A DNA stretch of 64,000 nt from Stropharia rugosoannulata (lineage: Eukaryota > Basidiomycota > Agaricomycetes > Agaricales > Strophariaceae), in the NCBI GenBank assembly GCA_028532985.1, contig JANCIK010000003.1:754001-818000 (forward strand), read 5' to 3'. Of the stretch, positions 12,001-23,201 are shown one piece after another. The translations under genes and the position numbers were made by a program. Numbering within the stretch: the stretch's first letter is position 1; every line of letters starts with the position of its first letter. The notes beneath the pieces are model-generated. The model was not told the DNA's origin and made no database searches. It was given only the letters and a program-made list of their open reading frames with translations.

Positions 12001-15000
12001 GTTGAACATAAAATCTCACCGTGTGAACGGGAAGAATGTCCTGGGATGAGTCGGCAAAAGATTGGCAATACCTAGAACCATATAAAACTACAAGAATTAA
12101 TAAAATAAGTTATGCAAATTAGGGTCAAAAAGTACCTCAAGGGCTGCAATGGTAACGATGTTGTGTGGGGATGGGATCAGCCTATCCATGCTGCGATAGC
12201 GGTCTACCTCGGTGCGGGTTTGTTTGACAAGATCCATGTCTTCTAGAGTGTAATCCATGCGAGTTTCAGACGGCAGTAGCTCCCCTCTTTCCGGAGGGGC
12301 AGTTGAAACATTAGCACAAGCGGCAGCGGATATAATTGCACTGATATAAAACCCATCCGAATACTATAATAAACATAAAACTGTTAGTGATAGGACTCTA
12401 CGATGAAGTATGTTAACTCTACAGGGTTGGAAGTGTTGTCATTGTACCGGAGTTGGTCGATGAAAAATTGCCGCACAACAGATGGAGTCTTCCCATTTTC
12501 AAATCGCACTCGTGAAATGGCAGAAATGAGGGCCTAAAATATATTAAGTAAAAGAAACATGAGTACTGAGGAAACAAACCTTGCGGACGAAGTATTCCGA
12601 AAAGTCAGAGAAGTCATTTGGTTTAGGGACATATTTATGCGAAAACAAATCCTGGTTCGGGTCTTCGGGATCATAACAATATCTCAAAAAAAGTTTGAAC
12701 AGGTGGAAAAGACCCAGGAAATCCAGTTTGCGCACAGCACACTAATAAACTAAATTAAAACGTTCAAAATGTTCTCTCTCAAAAAAAGCTTACGTTGACA
12801 AGTGCGAGGGCCGCTTCACAGCGTATTCGGAAGTAGTAATTCGACACCAGCAGCGTTTTGGTCAATGTGCTAGACACAATAGCTGTGGGCTTCTCCGCCA
12901 ACGCAGATACCGCCTATCGTATGAGTGTTAATGATAATAATAAATATGCAAAAGAACAAAATTGACTTGCCTCTAGTTGGGCAACGACATCCCGATCCCT
13001 CTGCAGCTGGGAGACCCACATAAAGTCTGGCTGCTCAAATTTGATATTGGCGATCCACTCAAAGTCGGCATCCATGCGAATCCATTCATAGGTGGCACCA
13101 CTCATGATCCCTTCGTCCTCTTCAGTCCAGTCGGCGACCTTCCAATTTTCCCGTTCTTGTTCCTTCTCCCAAATCTCGAGCCCGAATCCCATATCAACCA
13201 TACCCATAGCTTCCGCGGCTTCAGCATCCCCTTCGGCAGCAGCTTGTGCAGCAGCTTGACGAGCTAAGTAACGCTTCGTGTTTCGTCTAACACGCTTGTA
13301 TTTAGTATTAAATGGGACTTCATAACGCTTGAAGGGATTTCGGATATCGAGAACATGCTCATACGGCGTGCCATCCGCTTCATGTATCCGAATAGTCATT
13401 TGCCCCTGTATGCAGTTATTACCCTTGTTAAAAGTGAATATTTCCAAGACAAACCTCAAAAAACGGTACAGGCTTCATCAGCACCTTCTGAATTTCGTTA
13501 TTTTCCATAGCCGCATATGCCGGAGCATCTTGACGCATGGTAATTTCTACTGCCATTTTCTTTCTGTTGAAAGCTGCAGAAAATCCAAAGGACGGGCAAC
13601 CACTGCCGTAAATCCATTGCTCAGCAAAACTCCGTGGATCGACACCGCTAACCCTCCTGCACGTCCGAAGAAACGTATGCGTAGAAAGGGCGTTATTCTG
13701 CAGTTCACCGCTAATAGCCGACAAAAACAGTTTAGGTAGAACGCGACTCAGACCTAGGGAAGTCCCGGATTTACCAAGCCTTCTGTCTAGAATATGCAGG
13801 ACCAGCGGAGCTTTCAGGTTGATAAATGGTAGCGTAACTGCGTCCGGGGGGTCTAGAACTTGAGGTTGACATATAGGTGGCATAGCGCCCACATCCCATT
13901 CGACGACTCGAAGCATGTCTTTTTTCAGGCGGAATCGATAGTCGTTGTTCCCGAAAAGTTTGCGCATAAACAACCCTGTAATGTACAAGGCCAGACCGTT
14001 TACGAGCCAAAGATCTGACCAACTCTTGGGAATGATGTTTATACCGGCCCATTGACACGCTAAAGCATGCGAAAGCGCATGCCGAGTCTCAATAGCCTGC
14101 TCTATTGCATCTTCTCCATGTAGGAGATCCGTATTGATAAGAGATAAAGTGGCGCTGTCAAAGCGTTGTGCGGGTAATGAATCCACAAACACCATCTTGT
14201 ATGACCCGTAAGGATAGGAACCGCATTCCGATGTGTAGAAAGTCATAGCGGAACGCATAGAAGAAGTTGAGCAACTGAGCATTTGCTCGTGTCCTGGTAG
14301 GCAGAATGCATACATGAGTGGCTGTGACGACCCCGAAGGTTCTTCCGCGGTGGTATCAGGAGGTATAGACAGAAGGTGGAAGGGACCAGCGGCGAAGGCG
14401 ATGTGCTGAACAGAAGTGAGCACAGTTTGAGAAAATAAGAATATGGTTTTATTCGAGTTGTACGGATGGGCAACCTGGAATATGTTAGACTTATACATCA
14501 ACAGCGTTGAACTCGTACCTGCTCCACGAGCTCACCACTGCAAACGACGATAGTTGGATTGAAGTCGTTCAGATCGTCTTCATCTCCGCGCAAGTCCCGC
14601 TCTTCCAGATATCGGGGCACGACGAACTCAAATTCCCAGGTACACTTCTCCCATAAATTATCCAAGCAGGGTACCCAACACCTAGCAGAGTCCGGAGAAG
14701 ACGGCGTCGTGTATGCGTGTGGTATGCGCTTATAGTGAATCGACTTGAGTGGGAAATGGATAGTAGAAAATGATGCAGCTTACAAAAGGATATGCATCAC
14801 TCGGGAGAACAAACTCAAAACCATCCACCGGATTACGAAGACTGTAGGTGATATTCACGATTATAGGGGAAAATTCTGCTGCGGCTGCTTGACTTTGAGA
14901 GTAACCAGGAGTCTGAGGTTCCGGCGTCGATACTGAAAACCTATTCGTTCAGTCCTGGTTATGAAAAACGCGCCACGTACCTTCATTTGCAAACGACATG

Positions 15001-15437
15001 CTAGAGGGATGTGCAGAGTGTTTCAAAGGCACCTCAGCCGGAATGGCGATTGACAACTCCCCCTCGTCACTCTCCTGCATCGCTGAGTATATCTTGCGCT
15101 TCAGTTCTGGGTGACGATGGCAATCCGACGCTTCTGCTGGACCTCCCATGGTGATATTGGTGAGTGGATCGACATGCGTGAAATCGGTAGTATGCCCCCC
15201 CACGGTGACGCTTTGGATGGCTGGGAGAAGGATAAGCATATACAAGAGCATAGAGCATGAAATGCTTACTGCATTGCCGAGAATGCAAGTGAATTGTTCT
15301 GAGTTCCTTGCTGGTGGGTATAATAGTGATCTCTGTATAACCCTAGGAAGGTTGAACAACTGTAGGTCTCGAAAGAGATTATGCGACATACCCAAAGAAC
15401 ACCCGCAAAGTCTATTTCAAGTACAACCTTCTGATGA
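9063..15437 (-). CDS. TAF2: TFIID subunit TAF2 with three C-terminal bromodomains (initiator codon not resolved)
   Basis: TAF2 is the TFIID subunit related to M1 aminopeptidases that contacts initiator DNA. The first recognised exon (15437-15392) reads HQKVVLEIDFA and continues after an intron as GYTEITIIPTSKELRTIHLH, the usual TAF2 N-terminus. The peptidase-like middle (14.5-13.4 kb) has HALSHALACQWAGINII where active enzymes have HEXXH, so it should be inactive. The HEAT-like C-terminal half runs to about 11.6 kb. A splice at 11.55-11.61 kb links it in frame to a Pro/Lys-rich linker, then three bromodomain modules: 11.05-10.72 kb (MDLSTMGAKLEEGMY, AKTYN), 9.83-9.55 kb (YYDEILNPMDFGTMSTKL, CRLFNPPG) and 9.45-9.14 kb (YFDIIPKKDARDLRTI, AIKFNG). 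Stop at 9065-9063. About 1,900 aa. The true start lies just upstream of 15437 and could not be fixed. A TATATAAG sits on this strand at 15504-15497. Confidence 0.88.
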
Positions 15438-15496
15438 CTAGTAATTACGACACCATATTGTCAATAAGAGGTCGGGGCAGGTGAGAGGAGATGTGA

Positions 15497-15504
15497 CTTA
15501 TATA
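15497..15504 (-). promoter_or_regulatory. TATA-like box upstream of TAF2
   Basis: TATATAAG read on the minus strand, about 60 nt upstream of the first recognisable TAF2 coding exon. The spacing fits a core promoter in the roughly 300-bp divergent gap between TAF2 and LTV1. Inferred from sequence only. Confidence 0.4.
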
Positions 15505-15737
15505 GAGAAACCACGTCGGATATGTTCGCGTTGAAGACTGATTCTAGTGTCCATGTCGAGTACGTAGGATCAAAGAGGTCAACTAAGACCTATGACCAAA
15601 GAAAAAGTGAAGAAGTGAAGATCCAGAGAGGCCTGCGACCGGAAAGTCGTTCAATGACGGCGGTTTGGATGGTGGTCATGCAAGACCAAGCTTAGATTAC
15701 GTAAACCATCGCTTCTAGTTTTGTGACCTCCATCATC

Positions 15738-17597
15738 ATGCCCTCTAAATCAATATTTCGGCAGCCTGGGGCAAAACATTTTCAACTTGTTCACAGATCC
15801 CAGAGAGATCCACTCATAAATGACCCTGATGCAAGCGCTCATGTTCTCAAGCCGTTTGAAAGAGAAAATATCAAAAAAGTAAGCAATACTTTGGACCAAA
15901 ATACTATGTTATTTATTTGAATCAGGGAAAATCTCGCGCTGATCTCGAGACCATCCTGTCGCCTGAGGATCTCGCTGAGGGTCGTCAAAACGTCGGAGAA
16001 GCAAGCATGTATGGTATATACTATGATGACACAGAATATGACTACATGCGCCATCTACGCGCTGTCGGAATCCAGGAAGACGGTGTAGAGAGCGTCCTGA
16101 TCGAGGCTCCGTCCACATCCAAACAAAAATCTAAATCTCGTTCCAAAGCAGAGGCCGGAATCAATCTTTTAGACCTACCGGATGGAGTGCTCGCGTCTAC
16201 CTCCGAACTTCCTAGAACGTATGAATCACAGCAAGCCATCCCGTCTAGCATTGCTGGGTTTCAGCCTGACATGGACGCGCATCTTCGTCAGGTGCTTGAA
16301 GCCCTGGAAGACGACGCTTTTGTCGAAGATGATCTGGGCGACGATTTCTTTTCAGAACTGGTTGCTGAAGGTGAACGAGGAAGTGATGAAGAGGTCGAGT
16401 TTGAATTTGCAGAAGAAGGCATTGAAGGAGACAATGAGGCCAACCCTGAGGAGGAGGAAGAGGATAGCTGGCAAAAACGATTCTCCAATTTCAAGAAACA
16501 ACAGAAACATGGACATGGGAGCGACGATGGCTATGATTCTGAAGGAGGCGATACAGTTGGAACGCTGCCAACCATGCCTGTTATTGGAGGAAAGAAAAGG
16601 AGAAAAGGCACTAGCGAGGCTTCTGGCTACAGTATGAGCAGCTCGTCAATGTTCCGCAATGAAGCTCTGCAAACTTTAGACGAGCGTTTCGATCAGGTTA
16701 TTTTTATCTTTCAAGCCTTGCAATATCATACTCATGAATGTGCTACAGATGATTTTGAGGGAATACAACGAGGACGAGGACGAGGAAGATGATCACTCGC
16801 ACGATGATGACGACTCTGATGAAGCGCCAGAGCTTATAACATCCCGCGACGATTTTGATTCGATGGTCAACACATTTTTGAATGACTTTGAAATCTTGGG
16901 TCGCAAAATGAAACCGAAGTTGGAGGGCGAAACTGGAATTGACAAATTAGACATCTATCGCCGTACTATGGGTCAAGACGAGCGCAACCGTATCGGTGAC
17001 GCCGAGTCGGATGACGATGACGTAGATATTGATAAGCTGTTCCCGGATAAAGACAACAAAGATCGATGGGATTGCGAAACTATTCTCTGTGGGTGCCATT
17101 TCTCAATAATGATTTGAGATATCTAGCTAATTGTTGTTTAAGCTACCTACACGAATCTCGAGAACCATCCCCGCCTTATTCGCGCTCGCGATCCAAAGCC
17201 TACCCCGAAAATTGTTCTTGACCGCAAAACCGGTCTCCCTTCTGTTGCGAAAAACGAATCAATAGAAAAGAAAGAGAAAACGCGCCCTCCTGGTCAGCGT
17301 GTTTCTTTCGCTGCTGATTCGGATGAAACAGATGGTTCAGATACTGAGGATGGGCACGGTAAGTTTATCATCTTAGATGGTTATATGTACTTGCTAACTT
17401 CAGCAGGACGAGGACAAGCTGTTGGGCGCCCACGAAATGAAAGCAAAGAAGACAAAAGGGCACGAAAGGCTTCCATAAAGGCAGAACGCCAGCAAAGGAG
17501 AGTAGAGAAAAAATCGACCAAGGAGCAGTTCGGTGCGGAAGTCAAAGATCAGAAAAAGAGAATAGTCAACAAAGAGTTGAGATTGAAAAAATTGTAG
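15738..17597 (+). CDS. LTV1: LTV1, 40S ribosome biogenesis factor
   Basis: Ltv1 binds the head of pre-40S particles and is released late in small-subunit maturation. Five exons (15738-15878, 15926-16696, 16749-17088, 17143-17358, 17407-17597) join in frame to 552 aa. The N-terminus MPSKSIFRQPGAKHFQLVHR is diagnostic of the family. Other conserved parts are YYDDTEYDYMRHLR, the Asp/Glu-rich segments in the middle, and the C-terminal block CETILSTYTNLENHPRLI, followed by a basic coiled end (KNESKEDKRARKASIKAERQ). The ATG at 15738 starts the conserved motif directly. The gene is divergent from TAF2 and upstream of HET-C on the same strand (273 bp gap). The very acidic middle is normal for this family. 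Confidence 0.95.
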
Positions 17598-17871
17598 TTT
17601 ACGTGTACTTCGTGCACTAGCCACTTGCTAGTCACTGCATCTGCCGTTTAAACTTACTCTTGATCTTTAAATTCATAGACGTCTGCCAAGCCATTTACGA
17701 TGTCATTGACTTGGCGCATGTATGGGTGGAGATGGCCGCCTGTTGTCACGGTATAAACGTGAATTGAGATTATCGGATATACCTTCTCCACGACTACTAC
17801 ATACATCCATTTTCTACAGTTTTGTCTTCAAATCTGTTCATTCAACCTCATAACCACAGCATACATTGACC

Positions 17872-20800
17872 ATGGCTATTGCGCCACAATTCACTAATGC
17901 TTTCTTTTTGTTGGCAGTCTTAGTTGTCCTTGTCCCTACTAAGGTGTATGCATTCGGCGCGGGTGACATCCCAGATTTTGCGTATCTTAATGGTACGTGT
18001 CGTCCATACTTTGGTTGAATCAGACTAAGAGTCTTCTTCAGACAAAGCTTTTCGGCATGGTGACATTGAGAACATCTTAGAAACTCTGGTTAAGACATCT
18101 GGAGCTGCTGTCGGAGGTTCTGGTCTGTTAGGCTTTGCGTCTTCGATGCTCAAACAGGCATCTGGTGGCAAGAAATTCACGAAAAGCGATGTGAAGAAAG
18201 TATATTTTGTGAGTTACTGATTGATCTGATTTCGAAGTATGTAGCAGTACATCTAAACATTACATTGATTTCCAGGGAAACTGGCTCAGAGATTACTCTC
18301 AAGCAATGGATATCGCCGGCCTCAGCAAATTGTCTGCTGACACCTTAGTGCTCATTGTATCTGTTCTTGGCTTTATGGTGTGTCTTCCTCGTCATGGTTT
18401 ACCTGTCAATGCTCTGAACACTATGCCCACAGACCTTCGGTTTTGCTTCTGACGAATTTCAAGTAACGGCTGATCGACTTGGTGTCTATCTACCAGTAGT
18501 AAGTATTCGTTCTGTGGACCTGCAGGAGTACACTGATTAACGATGACCAGGAACATATTGACAACCCCAAGTAAGAACTGCACGGCAACTATATTTATTG
18601 TTCACTTCTAATCTTGTTTGTGCGATAGAGGATATGCTGAAAAAGAAGGCGATGCTCGCTCTTTTCATCCTAAACTTCGACCACCTGTTTCTGAGGAAGA
18701 ATTAGAAATTGATTCTCGGACTGGCATGAAGGTATTTAATTAAAGTATTATTACTCTATGACATAATAAGCTGATTTTGTTCAATAGAAATATATCGCAA
18801 CTGAAAATCAAGGTTGGGACACCTCAACTGCATTCATCAGAAGAACATTCCGCGCTTGTATTGAGCATGGACGCAGAGCCGGGGGCACAGAAGGAGCAGA
18901 ACTCTGGGAAGCTTACCGCCTTCTGGGGACTGGCCTTCACACTATGGAGGATCTGCTTGCCCATAGTAATTGGTGTGAGCTTGCTCTTCGCAAACTGGGC
19001 CACAAGGAAGTGTTCTGTCATGTTGGTGACAATGGTTTGTATTTTCTACTTTTGACTTACCTGCATCAAATTATATGCTAACCAACATCAAGTCATCGTG
19101 CAGACTCCCAATGGACCTGCTCCACCTCTTGTTACTGGTACATTTGGAAGTAAGCTTGCCAGTCAGAAATGTTTTTTCAGTCGCTTACTCATATAAATCA
19201 CTTAGGCGCCGACTTTATGCATTCCCTGTTAGGAGAAGCCGGAGAGTAGGCGATTTCTCTGCCCTGTTATATTCCGTTTCTCATGGTCATCACCTTGCAG
19301 CAAACTGAGTCAGGCTAGCGTTACTGAGTTGTCGGCGAAAATAGACGACGTGTGTATTTCATCATCTGAGCGTAGAAATTACTCACTGAATAGGAACTTC
19401 AGGGATCCAAGGGAAATGTACCGGATCTTTCATTCCTCAAGAGTATTTTGAGTAAATTAGGAGGAGGGTCCGAAGAAAAGCTCGATGAAGGCGAAAAAAT
19501 CCAGCAACAGGCTCAAGCTTACAATTTCAACCCTGATGATGTTGCTCCTCCAGATGTCCAAAGACAGCTCCTCAACTTGCTCCATTGGCATGACGATATT
19601 TTCAAATCCGTCAACCAAAAGATTGAGATGGTACCCGGTCTGACAAACTTGATGGAAGAATTTTCCAACGCATTCAATGAATGTAGGTTTCTTATTAAAA
19701 GATACCTTTGGAATGTTGTGAAGAGGCTAATAACTGTAATAGATATATACACTCTCCTAGCACCTTATCTCGGGGTAAGCTACTCAATGTCTTTGATTAT
19801 AGATTGATATAGTATTTACCGCACATCAAGCCTATTTTATCTCAGGCTACTGGTATCTTGAATGAAGGAAGCAAAGCAGTCATTGACAGTGACGATCAAT
19901 ACGAGGTAATATTCTCGTCTCTCTTTTACTCTCTGTCTTATGCAATACATGAACAGGTCTTCACCAACTCTAATGCATCTGACCCGTCTCATAGTATGCT
20001 TTCAAAAGTGATCCAGTCCAAATTCTTATCAGCTGTAATATCGTACTAACTCTGAGTTTAAGGATCACTTTGGTCTTATCCTCAACGAACCAGCTGGAAA
20101 AATTGCCCAAGTTGTTGTAGAAAATTCAGTCAACCTAATTGTGCAAGCGTGGGGTAACGACGAAAATGCTGATGAGGTTATCACTAATGTATTTCCATAC
20201 CACTTTGCCTTGACAATAAGCTTTCTAATATTCACATCCAGATACTGGAAGCCTTCCACCATCCTTACTATGCGAGCGGTAGGTCAGAAATCCAGGAAAA
20301 AATGATGGATCATATGTCGCGTTGGATTGGCGGACTTGGATCTGGAGCTTCGGAGATAATCCAATCCTTAACCAAGGTGCGAACTGCATTTGCCATAGGT
20401 AGTCTGACACTCAAAAACTTCAATACTTTAGGAAAGTGTACGCGAACACAGAAACAAACGTCCGGGATTGGATAACGACATCGAGGAAGCCGGATACGGG
20501 GGATGTGGACACGGACACAAGCCTAGCAAGACAACGTCAAGCTCTGGTAAGCAAAACATGTGTTATAAACTTCCTACAACAGTTTTCATTCATAATTCTA
20601 GGTTATGGTCAGCAAGCAGTAGCAGCAGCGGGATATGCTAATACGCAAACCACCTACGGCTCTCAGCATAATCAGCAATCGACACATACAAGCACCCAGT
20701 CAAAGTATAAGTCGGATTCTTATGGACAGTCCAACTCATACGGCGAACAACAGTCCGGTGGCTATAATGCTAGTTACGGACAGCAGGGTCAGAGCTATGG

Positions 20801-21698
20801 CCAAGGCCAAGGCCGACAGCAATACGATGGATATCAAGCGGAGCAGAAGCGGCCTAATAAGAGCTATGGTGGGCAGCAGCGCTATGAAGAACATGGCTAC
20901 GGGAATCAGACCCAACTTGGTGGTCAGGCAGCATATGATGGACAACCTGCTGGCTATGCACCGTCATACTCCCGCCCCGAAGAGTCCAGCTATGGGCGCA
21001 CCAACCAGTCTGGAGGTTATCAGCAAACCCAGCCTAGCTACGGAGGCGACCAAGGAGGATACAATAAACACACTTATGGACAACCTCAGTCATACCAACC
21101 GAGTTATGGACGCGTAGAAGACAACCATGGCCGATCGCATAAGAAGAACGACTCAGACTCCGACGATAACAAGCGCAAGGAGAAACATGGGAGCGACTCC
21201 GATGATGACCGCCGCCGTGCAGGGGAAGGGTATCGCGGCGCGCAGCAGGGCTATCGACAATCGACGCGCGGAGACGACTCTGATGATGAGCATAAATCTC
21301 GTCGCCACCAGGGTGGCTACGGAGGCGGCCAGCAGGAATACGGGCGAGCTATGCGTAGGGACGGTTCTGATGACGAGCAAAAGTCTCGTAGACATCAAGG
21401 AGGCGGCCAACAGCAATATGGACAGGCTAGGCATGGAGATGATGAGTATCCATCTCGCCGCGGAAACGATGATTACAGCGGAGGTGGAGCTTATGGAGGA
21501 GAGCAGCAGGGATTACGCCAAGGTTATGCACCCAGTTACGGAGGTGGAGGCGAGCAGCAGTATGCACCCAGCTATGGAGGCCGAGACGACACGTTCGGCG
21601 CTGAGCGTCTCAATATTGGGGGCCACCGTCGCGACGACTCAGACGATAACAACAAGAGGCATGGAGGCAGACACGGATATGGCGGAGACAGATACTGA
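17872..21698 (+). CDS. HET-C family protein with low-complexity Q/Y/G-rich tail
   Basis: HET-C is named for the Neurospora and Podospora heterokaryon incompatibility genes. A hydrophobic N-terminus (residues 1-27, FFLLAVLVVLVP) looks like a signal peptide. The core is spliced from many short exons: AFGAGDIPDFAYLN, KAFRHGDIENILETLVK, FGNWLRDYSQAMDIAGL, FGFASDEFQVTADRLGVYLP, EHIDNPKGYAEKEGDARSFH, TGMKKYIATENQGWDTS, LHTMEDLLAHSNWCELAL, VTGTFG and MHSLLGEAGE, all hallmarks of the family. One exon is only 20 nt (18551-18570). After about 20.6 kb the protein becomes a 350-residue tail of SYG, QQ and GGY segments with blocks of DSDDE and KSRRHQGG. Neighbours are LTV1 and MED11; no HET-domain partner gene is adjacent. 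Whether it acts in incompatibility here is unknown. Confidence 0.9.
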
Positions 21699-21830
21699 AT
21701 AATTAGCTTCCTCGAAAGCCATGTATAATGTAGTTCAAAGTTAAACAACAAACTGTGTGCCTAAAATAGGCTAAGTAGCAGCGCGTGTTTATCAATCTTG
21801 CCCAATGACCACCACCATCGTTCGTCCACC

Positions 21831-22494
21831 ATGCCATCTACAACTGAGCAGCAGGACGTAGACGGCGCGGAAATCGACCCTATCTGGACTACCAGTCGCA
21901 CAGCTCGGCAGATCTATGTGCTCGGCGAGGTTGACAAGGTGTGCACTCATTGTATTCTGCGGATTCTGGTGGGAGTTTCTCAACCAGTCTAGGACATTAC
22001 GCGTCTATTAGCATTAGCTGCCTCTTCCATCTCGCTGTTAACGCTTCCCCAGACGGATTCCCCGGGTGACAATCTTCCCCAGGGCGAAGAAAGATCCGAG
22101 CAGTTCGTGCTTGAGGTCAGCGAGTACTTTGAACGCCTTGATGTCTGTGACTCTTATCATTGACACTCGCCATCACACCCCGCTCATAATTACGCTTTAT
22201 TCCCAGTCAATTCAAGTCGCGATACGTTCTTCGCTTGCTCATATTAGGCATTCACGTATTGCGCCGTCCGCCATCAATGCGCCCTCACCGGGATTTATCC
22301 CTCCTTCCCTCGGCGTTGGGCTACCATCGGACGGAAGCACGACACAGAACAGAGGGCTTCAAGAGGAAAGGGTCGAATGCGATGCATGGAAGAACATCCT
22401 CTCTGCCCTCACTCGCATAAAAGAAGCCCGCGATCGCGATCGCGCCGAGAAAGCTGAGCGAGATGACTCGGACGAAAACAGAATGCGGGAGTGA
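21831..22494 (+). CDS. MED11: Mediator complex subunit 11 (probable)
   Basis: MED11 is a small Mediator head-module subunit that pairs with MED22. Three exons (21831-21938, 21993-22142, 22207-22494) join in frame to 181 aa. The N-terminal half has the family pattern: IYVLGEVDKDITRLLALAAS, SISLLTLPQTD, ERSEQFVLEVSEYFERLD, then IQVAIRSSLAHIRHSRIAPS, two helices as expected. A Pro-rich patch (NAPSPGFIPPSLGVGLP) and a charged tail (KEARDRDRAEKAERDDSDEN) follow, making it longer than animal MED11 of about 117 aa. The start is the first ATG with an open frame. It converges on tubulin cofactor A with about 180 bp between stop codons. The call rests on remembered family pattern, so an HMM check would be useful. 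Confidence 0.75.
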
Positions 22495-22674
22495 GCAAAA
22501 AAGGGAAACGATGCAGGGGCATCTTAAGCACGGCATGAAAAGCCACTTGGTTAAGGGAATCGCGGTGTTCCCTGAGTGAGTATCTTATTGTTACACTTTT
22601 TAAAACTTGTCTCCTCTCCTGTACTTGGAATTATTTATAATTATCAACTGGGACGTCAATATTTCAATAGTCGG

Positions 22675-23201
22675 CTAAGAAGTGGCGTTCTTGACCGTCT
22701 CCTCGGCTTTGAGGAGGTCCTCGTCTTCTCCAAGACCCGCTTCCTCCTTTGCGACTTTCTAGTAACGAATATTAGCATATGCCGTTTGCCCTTGTGCGCC
22801 CGCATGACGTACAATGAGCTGCTGCAGGCCACCGACGGTTTTCGTCAGACGTGTTTGTATTTCGACTTCCATCTTCTCAGACTCGGCGACCATTTTCGTC
22901 TGCGGAGAAAGACAAGGGTGCGTAAGTTGTGCGTAAGTATATACCACGGCGGACAGAGGTGTACTCACGGCGTTCTTGATATCCCACTCGTCGGCCCCGT
23001 CTGCGACAAGCTTATCCTTCCGCGCGACGAGGTCCGCGGTCTCCTTCGCATAGAGTTTCGTCTCCTTCGCCAGCCTATGGTGTCATCCTGTAAGCCGTCT
23101 GAACTTACCGTGCCACAGATCGGGGCTGGCTGCGCAACGCACCTTTGCACGGCCGAGCTCTGGATCTTGAGCTGCTTCTTGACAATCAGAGTGTCGGACA
23201 T
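22675..23201 (-). CDS. TBCA: Tubulin-specific chaperone A (cofactor A)
   Basis: TBCA (Rbl2 in yeast) is a small three-helix protein that captures beta-tubulin during tubulin folding. Splicing four exons gives about 110 aa, matching the usual size. Exon 1 from the ATG at 23201 reads MSDTLIVKKQLKIQSSAVQR. Exon 2 reads LAKETKLYAKETADLVARKD and then GADEWDIKNA, the conserved motif. Exon 3 reads KMVAESEKMEVEIQTRL and GGLQQLI. The last exon reads KVAKEEAGLGEDEDLLKAEE and ends NATS. The last donor is GTACGT just after GGLQQLI; reading past it hits a stop. The frame is well supported by family motifs in every exon. Confidence 0.93.

Noticed and set aside
13428..14501. Active M1 aminopeptidase
   Set aside because: The zinc-binding HEXXH is replaced by HALSH, and the flanking exons match TAF2.
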